A stretch of DNA of 14,500 nucleotides from Pyrodictium sp. (lineage in GTDB: Archaea > Thermoproteota > Thermoprotei_A > Sulfolobales > Pyrodictiaceae), in contig DQUB01000204.1 of the NCBI GenBank assembly GCA_015662475.1, positions 1 to 14,500 on the forward strand, in the 5' to 3' direction. Under the pieces are notes generated by a model. It ran no database searches. It worked only from the letters and a program-made list of their open reading frames with translations, and was not told the origin of the DNA. Shown in pieces: positions 1 through 6,563 of the stretch (positions are counted from its first letter, which is position 1; each line of letters starts with the position of its first letter). The translations under genes and the position numbers were made by a program.

Positions 1-309
1 ATCATAATTGGAGGTGTAGATAGTAGAGGGCCAGCCTTATATGTTGCAGATCCTAGTGGCCAGTATTTCAGCTATAAAGCGGTAAGCTATGGGCAAGGTA
101 GTGGTCAAGCAAACGAAATCCTCGTGAAAGGTTATAGAGACGATATGAGTCTCGAAGAAGCGGTGTTGCTAGCAGTCAAAGCAATAGCTGCTACAATGGA
201 GGGTAAACCATCGCCAGAAAACCTAGAGATTGGTGTAGTAGATGCTAAAACTAGGACGTTTAGAAAGTTTAGTAGGGAGGAAATCGAAGGTCTACTCTCT
301 CGGCTGTAG
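1..309 (+). CDS. psmA: Proteasome subunit alpha, 3' part
   Basis: This is the C-terminal 102 residues of an archaeal 20S proteasome alpha subunit; the gene begins outside the window. Alpha subunits form the outer heptameric rings that gate entry of unfolded proteins into the proteolytic chamber. The reading frame is open from base 1. It shows the family's ADPSGQYFSYKA strand pair, where alpha subunits typically have a TDPSG-x-YKA pattern. A conserved helix with DDMSLEEAV follows (residues about 48-57), then a final ENLEIGVVDAKTRTFRK strand pair and a charged C-terminal helix. An alpha rather than a beta subunit is favoured by the DPSG segment and by position: alpha subunit genes commonly head the archaeal exosome superoperon directly before SBDS. 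The stop is TAG at 307-309, followed at once by CCTCC. SBDS starts 17 nt later. Confidence 0.93.
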   Translation: MIIGGVDSRGPALYVADPSGQYFSYKAVSYGQGSGQANEILVKGYRDDMSLEEAVLLAVKAIAATMEGKPSPENLEIGVVDAKTRTFRKFSREEIEGLLSRL

Positions 310-326
310 CCTCCGAGGGACTTTCC

Positions 327-1043
327 ATGGTAGGTAAGGCTAAGAAAGGCCATGAACCGGTGGTGGCGCGGTTAGAGGTGGGAGGCCATCGTTTTGAGAT
401 ACTTGTAGAACCCGAACTAGCTTTCCAAGTGAAACAGGGCAAAGAAGTTGATCCTGATGAGCTCTTGATAAGTGAGGATGTGTATACCGATGTTAGAAGA
501 GGTTTAAGAGCATCGCCGGAGCTGCTTAAGAAAGTGTTTGGTACAACTGATGTAAAAAAGATAGCAATTGAGATTATTAGAAGAGGTCAGCTTCAAATAA
601 CAGCTGAACAACGTAGAAGGCTTATCGAGGCTAAAAAGAAACAGATAATTGAGTTTATATCGAAGAATGCTATTGATGCTAGGACAAAGCTGCCAATACC
701 ACCACAACGTATTGAGGCTGCAATGGAGCAAGCAGGTGTTGGTGTAGATCCGTTCAAACCTGTTGAGGAGCAGGTGCCTCGTATTGTACGTGCACTGCAG
801 CGTATAATACCCATTAAGATAGCGCGTGCATTGTTAAGAATAGTAGTGCCACCAGCTTATGCAGGTAGAGTGTACAGTCAACTTGCAAAGCTTGGTGAGG
901 TGAAGAAGACTGATTGGCGTATTGATGGTAGTCTTGTTGCGGAATTGGAGATACCTGCAGGAATGCAGCAAGAAGTTGTTGAGAAATTGAACAAGCTTAC
1001 ACAGGGTAATGTTGATGTGCAAGTTGTAAGTGTTTTAACGTGA
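327..1043 (+). CDS. sdo1: Ribosome maturation protein SBDS/Sdo1 homologue
   Basis: This 238-residue protein matches the full length of archaeal SBDS proteins. Eukaryotic relatives act with the EF-2-like GTPase EFL1 to release the anti-association factor eIF6 from the new large subunit; archaeal SBDS is thought to act in 50S maturation. The three expected parts are visible: an N-terminal FYSH domain (about 1-95, with VARLEVGGHRFEILVEP and a VYTDVRRG segment), a helical middle domain (about 96-165, with the signature GQLQITAEQRR), and a C-terminal ferredoxin-like domain (about 168-238). The ATG at 327 lies 9 nt after a weak GAGGGA ribosome site (313-318). It sits between the proteasome alpha and Rrp4 genes, its standard place in the archaeal exosome superoperon. 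A 68-nt gap with a TATA-like box separates it from rrp4. Confidence 0.95.
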   Translation: MVGKAKKGHEPVVARLEVGGHRFEILVEPELAFQVKQGKEVDPDELLISEDVYTDVRRGLRASPELLKKVFGTTDVKKIAIEIIRRGQLQITAEQRRRLIEAKKKQIIEFISKNAIDARTKLPIPPQRIEAAMEQAGVGVDPFKPVEEQVPRIVRALQRIIPIKIARALLRIVVPPAYAGRVYSQLAKLGEVKKTDWRIDGSLVAELEIPAGMQQEVVEKLNKLTQGNVDVQVVSVLT

Positions 1044-1057
1044 AGTTTCAAGGCTAC

Positions 1058-1068
1058 AAACTTTTACA
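1058..1068 (+). promoter_or_regulatory. Possible internal promoter ahead of rrp4
   Basis: The 68-nt gap between SBDS and rrp4 is large for this operon. It contains CTTTTACA at 1061-1068 preceded by a purine/A-rich stretch (GCTACAAA), which resembles an archaeal BRE-TATA pair. A start site about 25 nt downstream would give a leader of roughly 20 nt before the GTG at 1112. The core exosome genes could therefore be transcribed apart from psmA-SBDS. This rests on motif resemblance only. Confidence 0.3.
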
Positions 1069-1111
1069 GTCTTGGTTACTAGATTGTTTTACGATTTAGT
1101 GGTGTTGTGTT

Positions 1112-1834
1112 GTGGCTCGTGTGTATGTTCAACATAGACAAGTAGTTGTGCCTGGCGACCTCTTAGCTGAAGATGATGGAGTGGTAGTGGAAACGCCAAC
1201 CTATATTGAGCGTGTTGGGAAGAGGTTGTATGCTAGAATCATAGGACTTGTAAACATTACTACAGAGGAAAAGAAGGTGAGAATTGGCATAATACCTCTC
1301 GAAGGTGTTTATATGCCGAAAGTTGGCGATATAGTGATAGGTGTTGTTAAGGATATAGGAATTACGCATTGGGAGGTTGACATAAGGGCGCCCTACCATG
1401 CTGTATTGACTGTGCAAGAGGCTTTAGAGCATCCTTTCAACCCGGTAACCGATAGTCTTAGGCGATACCTAGATGTTGGCGACTATATAGTGGCAAAGAT
1501 AATCGCATTTGATAGAACTAGAGACCCGTTGCTATCGATTAAGGGTAAAGGGCTTGGACGCATAGTTGAGGGGGCTATTGTAGAGATTAAGCCCTCTAGA
1601 GTACCTCGCGTTATAGGTAAAAAAGCTTCTATGATTAACATGTTGAAAACTGAAACTGGTTGTGAGTTTATCGTTGGGCAGAATGGTAGGATTTTGGTGA
1701 AGTGCCCCAATAGAGATCTTGAGGAGATAGCGGTGCTTGCACTCAAAATGATTGAGAGAGAAGCACATACTAGTGGTCTTACTGAGCGTGTAAGAGAGAT
1801 GATTAGGAGGGAAAAAGCGAGACGAGGTGCATAA
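1112..1834 (+). CDS. rrp4: Exosome complex RNA-binding protein Rrp4
   Basis: This 240-residue protein is a cap subunit of the archaeal exosome. Three Rrp4 or Csl4 chains sit on the Rrp41-Rrp42 ring and feed RNA into its channel. The expected domain order is visible: an N-terminal beta domain (about 1-60, opening with VVVPGDLLAEDDG, a hallmark of Rrp4), an S1 domain (about 68-145, with GDIVIGVVKDIG and WEVDIRAPY), and a KH domain (about 157-215) whose loop is the IGKKASMI segment (GKKA at 169-172) followed by TGCEFIVGQNGRI. The start is GTG; a GTGGTG stretch at 1099-1104 is a weak ribosome site. The stop overlaps the most upstream rrp41 start by 8 nt, so the two are probably translationally coupled. 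Csl4, the alternative cap protein, is not encoded in this window. Confidence 0.95.
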   Translation: MARVYVQHRQVVVPGDLLAEDDGVVVETPTYIERVGKRLYARIIGLVNITTEEKKVRIGIIPLEGVYMPKVGDIVIGVVKDIGITHWEVDIRAPYHAVLTVQEALEHPFNPVTDSLRRYLDVGDYIVAKIIAFDRTRDPLLSIKGKGLGRIVEGAIVEIKPSRVPRVIGKKASMINMLKTETGCEFIVGQNGRILVKCPNRDLEEIAVLALKMIEREAHTSGLTERVREMIRREKARRGA

Positions 1835-2597
1835 AGTCTTGGTGGTGAGTGGCGAGAAACCTACTCTGATAAGAAAAGTGGTTAGGGATGGTAAAGAGGT
1901 TCTAGTAAGACATGATGGTAGACTTGTAGATCAAATGAGGCCTATTAGGATTGAAGTTGGCGTTCTTAGCAATGCTGATGGCTCTGCTCTAGTCGAGTAT
2001 GGTGGAACGCGTGTTATAGCTGCTGTATATGGGCCAAAAGAGGCTATGCCTAAGTACATGTCGTTGCCAGATAGGGCTATTCTAAGGTGTCGTTATCATA
2101 TGGCTCCATTCTCCACAGCTGAGAGGAAAACGCCAGCGTTAACAAGGAGAGAAGTGGAACTTTCCAAAGTTCTTAGAGAGGCTTTAGAACCTGTTGTGTT
2201 AACAGAGCTTTTCCCTAGGGCTATGATAGACGTGTTTGTAGAGGTGATACAGTCTGATGGAGGTACTAGAACAGCTGCAATAACAGCTGCTAGTCTTGCT
2301 CTTGCTGATGCAGGTGTTCCTCTTAAGGATCTGGTTGCAGGTGTTGCGGTAGGCAAAGTTGATGGTGTCCTGGTGCTAGATCTAGACGAGATTGAGGATA
2401 ACTATGCTGAGGCTGACATGCCTGTTGCCATGGCCCCATCTCTTAACCAAGTTGTGTTACTACAGATGAATGGTGTGCTAACGCTAGAAGAGTTTCATGC
2501 AGCGTTGCAGCTTGCACGTAAAGGCATTCTAGAAATATATAGGCTGCAGAAAGAAGCTCTTAGGAGAAAGTATGCTGAGGTGAAGGTGGAAGGGTAA
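1827..2597 (+). CDS. rrp41: Exosome complex exonuclease Rrp41
   Basis: This is the catalytic RNase PH-like subunit of the archaeal exosome. With Rrp42 it forms a hexameric ring that degrades RNA 3'-5' by phosphorolysis and can add A-rich tails when run in reverse. Its 256 residues cover the full family length. Key regions visible are RPIRIEVGVL (38-47), the RNA-contact segment FSTAERK (95-101), the phosphate-binding SDGGTRTA (143-150), and the catalytic acidic pair D191 and D197 in DLDEIEDNYAEADMP, matching the two catalytic aspartates known from characterised archaeal Rrp41. The GTG at 1827 overlaps the end of rrp4 by 8 nt. In-frame TTG 1839 is a serious alternative start, because GAGGTG (1824-1829) lies 9 nt before it; GTG 1842 and 1845 are also possible. 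Rrp42 follows with a 1-nt TAATG overlap. Confidence 0.96.
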   Translation: MHKVLVVSGEKPTLIRKVVRDGKEVLVRHDGRLVDQMRPIRIEVGVLSNADGSALVEYGGTRVIAAVYGPKEAMPKYMSLPDRAILRCRYHMAPFSTAERKTPALTRREVELSKVLREALEPVVLTELFPRAMIDVFVEVIQSDGGTRTAAITAASLALADAGVPLKDLVAGVAVGKVDGVLVLDLDEIEDNYAEADMPVAMAPSLNQVVLLQMNGVLTLEEFHAALQLARKGILEIYRLQKEALRRKYAEVKVEG

Positions 2598-3595
2598 TGG
2601 TGAGCATAACACCTTGGGAACAACCGGTTATGCCTAAACTGAAAAGACATACAATAGCCTCGCTGTTAGCAAAAGGTGTTAGAATTGATGGTAGGAAGCT
2701 AGAACAGTTTAGACCTGTAGACATTACTCCAGGCTACATCGAACGTGCTGAAGGTTCGGCTTTGGTGAAGATAGGCAATACAATGGTTGTTGCTGGCGTT
2801 AAGATGGACTTGGCAGAGCCTTTCCCAGATACTCCTAACGAGGGCATACTTGTTGTAAACGCTGAATTCATGCCGATAGCATCACCATACATTGAACCAG
2901 GACCTCCAGATGAAAATGCTATAGAGCTTGCAAGGATAATCGATAGAAGTCTTCGAGAAATGCGTGTAATCCCCTTAGACAAGCTCGTGATTGAGCCAGG
3001 AAAGATTGTATGGAGAATCTATGTTGACGTCTACGTGTTAAACCACGATGGCAATGTTACAGATGCAGCAATGCTTGCAGCGATGGCTGCTCTAATGGCG
3101 GCAAGAATGCCTGGTCTTGTAAAGGAAGGTGATGAATACAAGGTTGATAGAACACGGTATGTTGGTTTGCTGCCAGTGAACCATCGTGTTGTAAGTGTTA
3201 CAATTTCGAAAATAGAGAATAGATTGGTCGTGGATCCAAACTATGAGGAGGAAACAATAGCTGATGTTAGACTCTTTATTGCAGTTAGCGAAGATGGTCG
3301 TATCGCTGGTCTGCAGAAGATGGGTACTGGAGCTCTAACACTGGCTGAAATCGACAAAGCTATAAACATTGCTATAAACCTTTCAAAATACCTGCTAAAT
3401 GTGTTGGAGGAGAAGGTTGGCAAGTATAGAGCGGAGCTTGAAAAAGTGTTTGCTGAAAAGAAGGAGATTGTAATAGGTGGTGTGCCACATACAACTTCAG
3501 AAGTAGTTGTTGAAGGTCAGCCAGTAGAGTCTAGCGTTGAAGGAGTTGGAACAGTTGCAGTCGAAAATGAGGGTGGGAAGAGTAGAGAAGAGTAG
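2597..3595 (+). CDS. rrp42: Exosome complex component Rrp42, with long C-terminal tail
   Basis: This is the non-catalytic RNase PH-like partner of Rrp41; it completes the hexameric ring and helps bind RNA. The family pattern is clear: GVRIDGRKLEQFRP (27-40), an EGSALVKIGNTMVVAGVK core (52-69), NAEFMPIASP (88-97), and the late region VVDPNYEEETIAD (211-223). The Rrp41 catalytic DLDE-x-ED/EAD motif is absent, as expected for Rrp42. At 332 residues it is about 50 longer than the usual 270-280. The surplus is a tail (about 286-332) rich in Val, Glu, Gly and Ser that continues beyond the final helix. The ATG overlaps the rrp41 stop as TAATG, a typical coupled junction. A second in-frame ATG (codon 12) would trim the N-terminus, but the upstream start fits the family better. 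Confidence 0.95.
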   Translation: MVSITPWEQPVMPKLKRHTIASLLAKGVRIDGRKLEQFRPVDITPGYIERAEGSALVKIGNTMVVAGVKMDLAEPFPDTPNEGILVVNAEFMPIASPYIEPGPPDENAIELARIIDRSLREMRVIPLDKLVIEPGKIVWRIYVDVYVLNHDGNVTDAAMLAAMAALMAARMPGLVKEGDEYKVDRTRYVGLLPVNHRVVSVTISKIENRLVVDPNYEEETIADVRLFIAVSEDGRIAGLQKMGTGALTLAEIDKAINIAINLSKYLLNVLEEKVGKYRAELEKVFAEKKEIVIGGVPHTTSEVVVEGQPVESSVEGVGTVAVENEGGKSREE

Positions 3596-3622
3596 CCTCC
3601 TTATAGGGGGTAGAGGAGGTGG
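3596..3622 (+). promoter_or_regulatory. Hairpin with orphan Shine-Dalgarno before the eL43 gene
   Basis: CCTCC (3596-3600) follows the rrp42 stop directly. It can pair with GGAGG (3615-3619) inside the strong ribosome-site-like GAGGAGGTGG (3613-3622), or alternatively with GGGGG (3606-3610), the latter with one G-T pair. No start codon stands at a usable distance after GAGGAGGTGG: the next GTG (3638) runs into a stop at once, and the eL43 ATG is 34 nt away with its own GGGGTG. The structure may control translation or processing between the exosome and ribosomal protein genes. It was identified by eye and no folding energy was computed. Confidence 0.3.
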
Positions 3623-3655
3623 TAAGCCTAGGAATACGTGTAAGGGGTGCAAACT

Positions 3656-3922
3656 ATGGCGCGTAGAACAAAAGTTGTCGGTATTGCTGGAAGGTTTGGT
3701 CCACGTTATGGTGCTACATTACGTAGACGTTGGAAGGAAGTGATGGAGAGAAGATATCAGCCTCACCAATGCCCATTCTGTGGTGTAACAGGTCATGTGA
3801 AGAGGATAAGTGTTGGTTTATGGCAATGTACTAAGTGTGGTGCTGTATGGGCTGGAGGAGCTTATGTGCCAAGAACAGGTCTCAATAAACACTTCCCCAA
3901 GATAATCATTAGAGAGGAGTGA
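3656..3922 (+). CDS. rpl37ae: 50S ribosomal protein eL43 (L37Ae)
   Basis: This 88-residue basic protein is a large-subunit ribosomal protein found in archaea and eukaryotes. It has the family's N-terminal signature RRTKVVGIAGRFGPRYGATLRRR and one zinc ribbon with ligands C39, C42, C58 and C61, spaced CxxC-15-CxxC, followed by the conserved VWAGGAYVP. I chose the ATG at 3656 because GGGGTG (3644-3649) sits 6 nt before it and because homologues begin with M-A-x-R-T-K. A GTG three codons upstream (3647) is in frame but would lie inside that ribosome site. This gene regularly follows rrp42 in archaeal exosome operons, which fits co-ordination of rRNA processing with ribosome assembly. The Brix gene follows after 23 nt. 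Confidence 0.95.
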   Translation: MARRTKVVGIAGRFGPRYGATLRRRWKEVMERRYQPHQCPFCGVTGHVKRISVGLWQCTKCGAVWAGGAYVPRTGLNKHFPKIIIREE

Positions 3923-3945
3923 AGGTTTCTGGCTGTGGTTAAACC

Positions 3946-4584
3946 TTGTCTGCAACAATTTCTAAGAAACTCATCATAGTTACTACAAGTCATAGGCCTA
4001 CACAGCGTGTAAGAAGTTTTGTTAAAGATTTAGCCTCTGTTCTTCCTTATGCTGTTAAAGTTAATCGAGGGAAGGCTTCGCTCACAGACCTCTACTACGA
4101 CGCAATGGCTCTTGGTGCTAAGAGAGTAGTAGTTGTTGGAGTGAAGAAGGGCAATCCTGGAGTAATAAGAGTTTATGCACCTCGAGAACCTCCCGAAATA
4201 GGCTTGGATGAAATAGCTGTTATTAGCTTGTCAGGTGTGAAACTTAGAAGAGAGCATCCAGGGTCTCAAAAAACATTCAATACGAGAAGTCTTGGTATTG
4301 ATATTAGAGGTGTTGGAAACGAGATTGTAAAGCGTGTAGCGGATACACTAGTTAGAGCTTTCCTAGCAAAACTTGTTGTTTTCGATGAGGATGCTGAGAA
4401 GGTTGATGTGTTGATGAAGCTACATGTTAGGGAGAGAGAGTTGGTCATGACCTTTATATGTAGTACAACTGGACGTATATGTGGCCCCACGCTTCGCGTT
4501 ATTGCGGTGAGAGATAATGTGGCAGGTTACAGGGTGTATCTACCTGAAGCTAGAGAACAAGAGATTGGCGGAAGCGTTGGCTAA
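3946..4584 (+). CDS. Brix/Imp4-like ribosome biogenesis protein
   Basis: This 212-residue protein is an archaeal Brix domain protein. Eukaryotic relatives such as Imp4, Rpf2 and Brx1 bind pre-rRNA during subunit assembly; the archaeal single-domain version is assumed to act likewise. The diagnostic start of the Brix fold is plain: IIVTTSHRPTQRVRSFVKDL (10-29), matching the ITTSRxPSxRTRxFxxDLA pattern, then a helix-strand unit LYYDAMALGAKRVVVVGVKKG (49-69) and a mirrored second half. TTG 3946 is the only usable start: an in-frame TAA lies at 3940-3942, and a later start would lose the conserved first strand. No good ribosome site is visible, so reinitiation after the eL43 stop 23 nt upstream is possible. 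Its last 68 nt overlap the next gene in another frame. Confidence 0.9.
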   Translation: MSATISKKLIIVTTSHRPTQRVRSFVKDLASVLPYAVKVNRGKASLTDLYYDAMALGAKRVVVVGVKKGNPGVIRVYAPREPPEIGLDEIAVISLSGVKLRREHPGSQKTFNTRSLGIDIRGVGNEIVKRVADTLVRAFLAKLVVFDEDAEKVDVLMKLHVRERELVMTFICSTTGRICGPTLRVIAVRDNVAGYRVYLPEAREQEIGGSVG

Positions 4585-4774
4585 GGCCTTGGATGTAGAA
4601 TCTCGTAATCCGCCTGACCCAGATCGTGGTAGAACAAATGTAAATGTTTCTAATGGAAATGTCAAAATTTGTTTTGAAGCCCGTGATCTTGCGGCTGCTA
4701 GAGCTCTGCTAAACGCTTATCTTGGTCTCGCAGCCGCTAGTTTAGACACGCTGGCTAAGAGTGAGGGTGTCTAG
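4517..4774 (+). CDS. KEOPS complex Pcc1-like subunit
   Basis: This 85-residue protein fits the Pcc1 family, the dimerisation subunit of KEOPS, which makes the universal t6A modification of ANN-decoding tRNAs. The family layout is visible: a first strand and helix (GCIYLKLENKRLAEALAKAL, about 6-25), a middle strand pair (TNVNVSNGNVKICFEARDL) and a long C-terminal helix with the typical AARALLNAYLGLAAASLDTL. The ATG at 4517 is preceded by GGTGA (4506-4510) at 6-nt spacing, and a TGA lies in frame just upstream (4508-4510). The next possible start (TTG 4565) would delete the first strand. The start therefore lies inside the Brix gene, giving a 68-nt overlap. Pcc1-like genes are often placed between Brix and prefoldin beta in Crenarchaeota. 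Confidence 0.85.
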   Translation: MWQVTGCIYLKLENKRLAEALAKALDVESRNPPDPDRGRTNVNVSNGNVKICFEARDLAAARALLNAYLGLAAASLDTLAKSEGV

Positions 4775-4776
4775 GT

Positions 4777-5145
4777 TTGGCTCAAAGATTGCCTCCTGAG
4801 CTGGAAAACAAGATTGCTAGAATACAACAGCTGCAAACACAGTACAATAGAATTGTTCAGGAGAGAGTGGCTGTTGAGAGTGAGGTTGCTGAGATAAATA
4901 GGGTGCTTAAAGTTTTATCTGAGGTTCAAGATGCAACTGTGTATCGTATGGTTGGCGGTATACTTGTTAGGGTTGAACGTGATAAGGTTAGGAAAGAGTT
5001 GGAGGATAGGAAAGAGATACTTGAGCTTAGACTTCAGAAGCTTAAGAAGCAAGAACAGGAGATTAGGAAACAATTAGAGCAGCTTGCAAGAGAGGTTCAG
5101 CAGTTGCAACAGAAGCTGACGATAGGTAAGGGTGGTGCAGGCTAG
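4777..5145 (+). CDS. pfdB: Prefoldin subunit beta
   Basis: Prefoldin is a jellyfish-shaped hexamer (two alpha, four beta) that holds unfolded polypeptides and passes them to the group II chaperonin. This 122-residue chain has the beta-subunit pattern: an N-terminal coiled-coil helix (about 5-45, with QQLQTQYNRIVQER), a short beta hairpin (ATVYRMVGGILVRVERDKV, about 53-71), and a second coiled-coil helix rich in Glu, Lys and Gln (about 72-115). The hairpin segment YRMVGGILV is the clearest family mark. The start is TTG at 4777, two nt after the Pcc1 stop; GAGGGTG at 4763-4769 supplies a ribosome site. The C-terminus ends in a short GKGGAG tail. A gap of 70 nt with T-rich sequence follows. Confidence 0.95.
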   Translation: MAQRLPPELENKIARIQQLQTQYNRIVQERVAVESEVAEINRVLKVLSEVQDATVYRMVGGILVRVERDKVRKELEDRKEILELRLQKLKKQEQEIRKQLEQLAREVQQLQQKLTIGKGGAG

Positions 5146-5215
5146 CTAAAACCTTAAACGCATATTACCCGCTTGCCCGATCTCCAAGGTTTCTTTTTAG
5201 CGTTGGGGGTCTGTC
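5146..5215 (+). promoter_or_regulatory. Gap with T-tract and possible promoter before the DUF3194 gene
   Basis: The 70 nt between prefoldin beta and the next gene hold TTAAAC at about 5154-5159, preceded by an A-rich stretch (CTAAAACC) that could act as BRE and TATA. They also hold a T-tract (TTTCTTTTTAG, about 5189-5199) that could act as a weak terminator. GGGGGT at 5204-5209 is a clear ribosome site, with 6 bases before TTG 5216. Together they suggest a partial break in the operon here, with either readthrough or a new start for the DUF3194-DHH pair. Confidence 0.3.
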
Positions 5216-5557
5216 TTGGGAAAACGAGTTGTCGAAATTGGTATTGCTGGTAAGTTGACTTCTGATGAGCTTGAAGAGCTTCTTCTCGAGTTTGAAAAGA
5301 TAATTAGAAGGGATATTGAGCAGAAGCTTAGAAGGCGTCTCGACGAGCTCGAAGTCATAGTTGAAGGCGAGATTGAAGAAGATGGGAAACTTAACGTGCG
5401 CGTAGATGTGCGTGCTACTGGGAGAGTTATTGCCCCTCTCTCATATGAGGAAGTTCTGGCTGAGGCTATAGAGAAGGCTGCGAGGTGGCTTGAGGCTGAG
5501 CTACGTTCCCGAGTGGCTAGAGGAGAGGGCAAAGAAGCTACTGGAGGTTCTAGATGA
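5216..5557 (+). CDS. DUF3194-like conserved archaeal protein
   Basis: The function of this 113-residue protein is not known. Its sequence and position directly after prefoldin beta fit the archaeal family DUF3194. It looks like a small alpha/beta protein: strand VVEIGIAG, a long acidic-basic helix (about 14-45, SDELEELLLEFEKIIRRDIEQ), a pair of strands (LEVIVEGEIEEDGKLNVRVDVRATG split around a turn at about 58-61), then a second helix (about 76-100) and a charged tail. There are no Cys residues, no signal peptide and no membrane segment, so it is probably cytosolic. TTG 5216 has GGGGGT 6 nt upstream. The last 68 nt overlap the DHH gene, which implies translational coupling with it. The family assignment is from memory of the pattern and context, not a search. 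Confidence 0.75.
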   Translation: MGKRVVEIGIAGKLTSDELEELLLEFEKIIRRDIEQKLRRRLDELEVIVEGEIEEDGKLNVRVDVRATGRVIAPLSYEEVLAEAIEKAARWLEAELRSRVARGEGKEATGGSR

Positions 5558-6536
5558 AGCTGGAACACCAATAGTTGTTACAGCACATAGGAATGCGGAT
5601 CCTGATGCGCTAGCCTCTGCTATTGCTATGAGAGAGTGTGTATGTAAGCTAGGCTATGATGCTAGACTATTGCTGCCTGAGGGGATGAGTCAACCTGCTA
5701 AGAGACTTGTACGTGAAGTATTGGGTGTTGAGCCTGAAGAAGTAGAGGATGAGTCTCCGGAAGAGTCTGCTGCAGCAATAGTAGTTGATACTGCTAGTTT
5801 GGAGCAGCTTGGAAAACTTGCTGATTTTGTTAAGAACATAGATCTTCTCGTAGTTATAGACCATCATGAATCGAACAAGCTTGTTGAACATGCACGTGTA
5901 GCTATACATTGGCCTAGAGCTAAAGCAACATCGGAGATAGTGTATATGCTAGTTGAAAAAGTATTGGGAATCCAACTTGAAAGTACAACTCGGACTCTTC
6001 TTCTAGCAGGCATAATATACGACACTAGACATTTTGTGATGGCCAGCTCAACAACATTAAGAGTTGCAGCAGACTTGATGGATGCAGGAGCCGATAAAGA
6101 TAAGGCATTGAAAGCTTTGCAATCGCCAGCAATGGAAGTTCCAGAGAGAATAGCAAGGCTTAAAGCAGCTCAAAGAATGCATGTATTTCGCGCAGACAAC
6201 TACCTTGTAACTATAACACGTGTTGGTGCTTACGAGGCAAGTGTTGCAAGAGCGTTGCTCGACTTGGGCGCTGACATAGCAATAGTATTGGCTGAAAGAG
6301 GTGCTGAAACTAGGGTGATAGGTAGACTTAAAAGGCATATTGCGGAAAAACTTGGCATAAGCCTTGGAAGTGTTATGGAGGAGCTTGCAAAACAATTGGG
6401 TGGTGGTGGAGGAGGACATCAACAAGCAGCTGGAGCCACTGTTAAAGCCGATTATGAGAGAACCTTGGAGACAATAATCCAATCGTTAAAGAGACTCTTT
6501 AAAGAAAAAGGACTAGAACTTGAACCTCTAACATAG
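5490..6536 (+). CDS. DHH-DHHA1 phosphoesterase (NrnA/RecJ-like)
   Basis: This 348-residue protein belongs to the DHH superfamily of Mn-dependent phosphoesterases, which includes RecJ nucleases, oligoribonuclease/pAp phosphatase NrnA and cyclic-di-AMP hydrolases. The catalytic motifs are intact: AHRNADPDALASA (32-44; H33, D37, D39), D100 in VVVDTAS, the name-giving D124-H125-H126, D178 in IIYDTRHF, and a DHHA1 substrate motif of six glycines and H310 followed by QQAAGA. The short two-domain build is closest to NrnA-like enzymes, so degradation of 2-5 nt RNA is the best guess; a DNA repair role cannot be excluded. TTG 5490 lies inside the preceding gene (68-nt overlap). A stop at 5469-5471 bars a much longer form; CTG 5478 is a weak alternative start. 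There is no transmembrane segment. Confidence 0.88.
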   Translation: MRLSYVPEWLEERAKKLLEVLDEAGTPIVVTAHRNADPDALASAIAMRECVCKLGYDARLLLPEGMSQPAKRLVREVLGVEPEEVEDESPEESAAAIVVDTASLEQLGKLADFVKNIDLLVVIDHHESNKLVEHARVAIHWPRAKATSEIVYMLVEKVLGIQLESTTRTLLLAGIIYDTRHFVMASSTTLRVAADLMDAGADKDKALKALQSPAMEVPERIARLKAAQRMHVFRADNYLVTITRVGAYEASVARALLDLGADIAIVLAERGAETRVIGRLKRHIAEKLGISLGSVMEELAKQLGGGGGGHQQAAGATVKADYERTLETIIQSLKRLFKEKGLELEPLT

Positions 6537-6563
6537 TGCTTGGTGTCTCAGGAGGTGCTCTAA

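Noticed and set aside
3537..3743. A 68-codon + strand frame bridging rrp42 and eL43
   Set aside because: It overlaps the end of rrp42 and the start of eL43 in another frame and has no ribosome site; it arises from the gap being open in that frame.
5197..5571. A 124-codon minus-strand frame opposite the DUF3194 gene
   Set aside because: It is a Ser-rich low-complexity translation created by Glu/Leu-rich coding on the other strand, and the plus-strand gene has a ribosome site and conserved context.
6399..6420. Run of GGT/GGA codons suggesting slippage or a repeat
   Set aside because: It encodes the glycine-rich DHHA1 motif ending in His, which is conserved in the family.
6057..6482. A 141-codon minus-strand frame opposite the DHH gene
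   Set aside because: Its Ser/Cys/Tyr-rich composition is typical of antisense translation, and it lies wholly within the coding region for intact DHH motifs.
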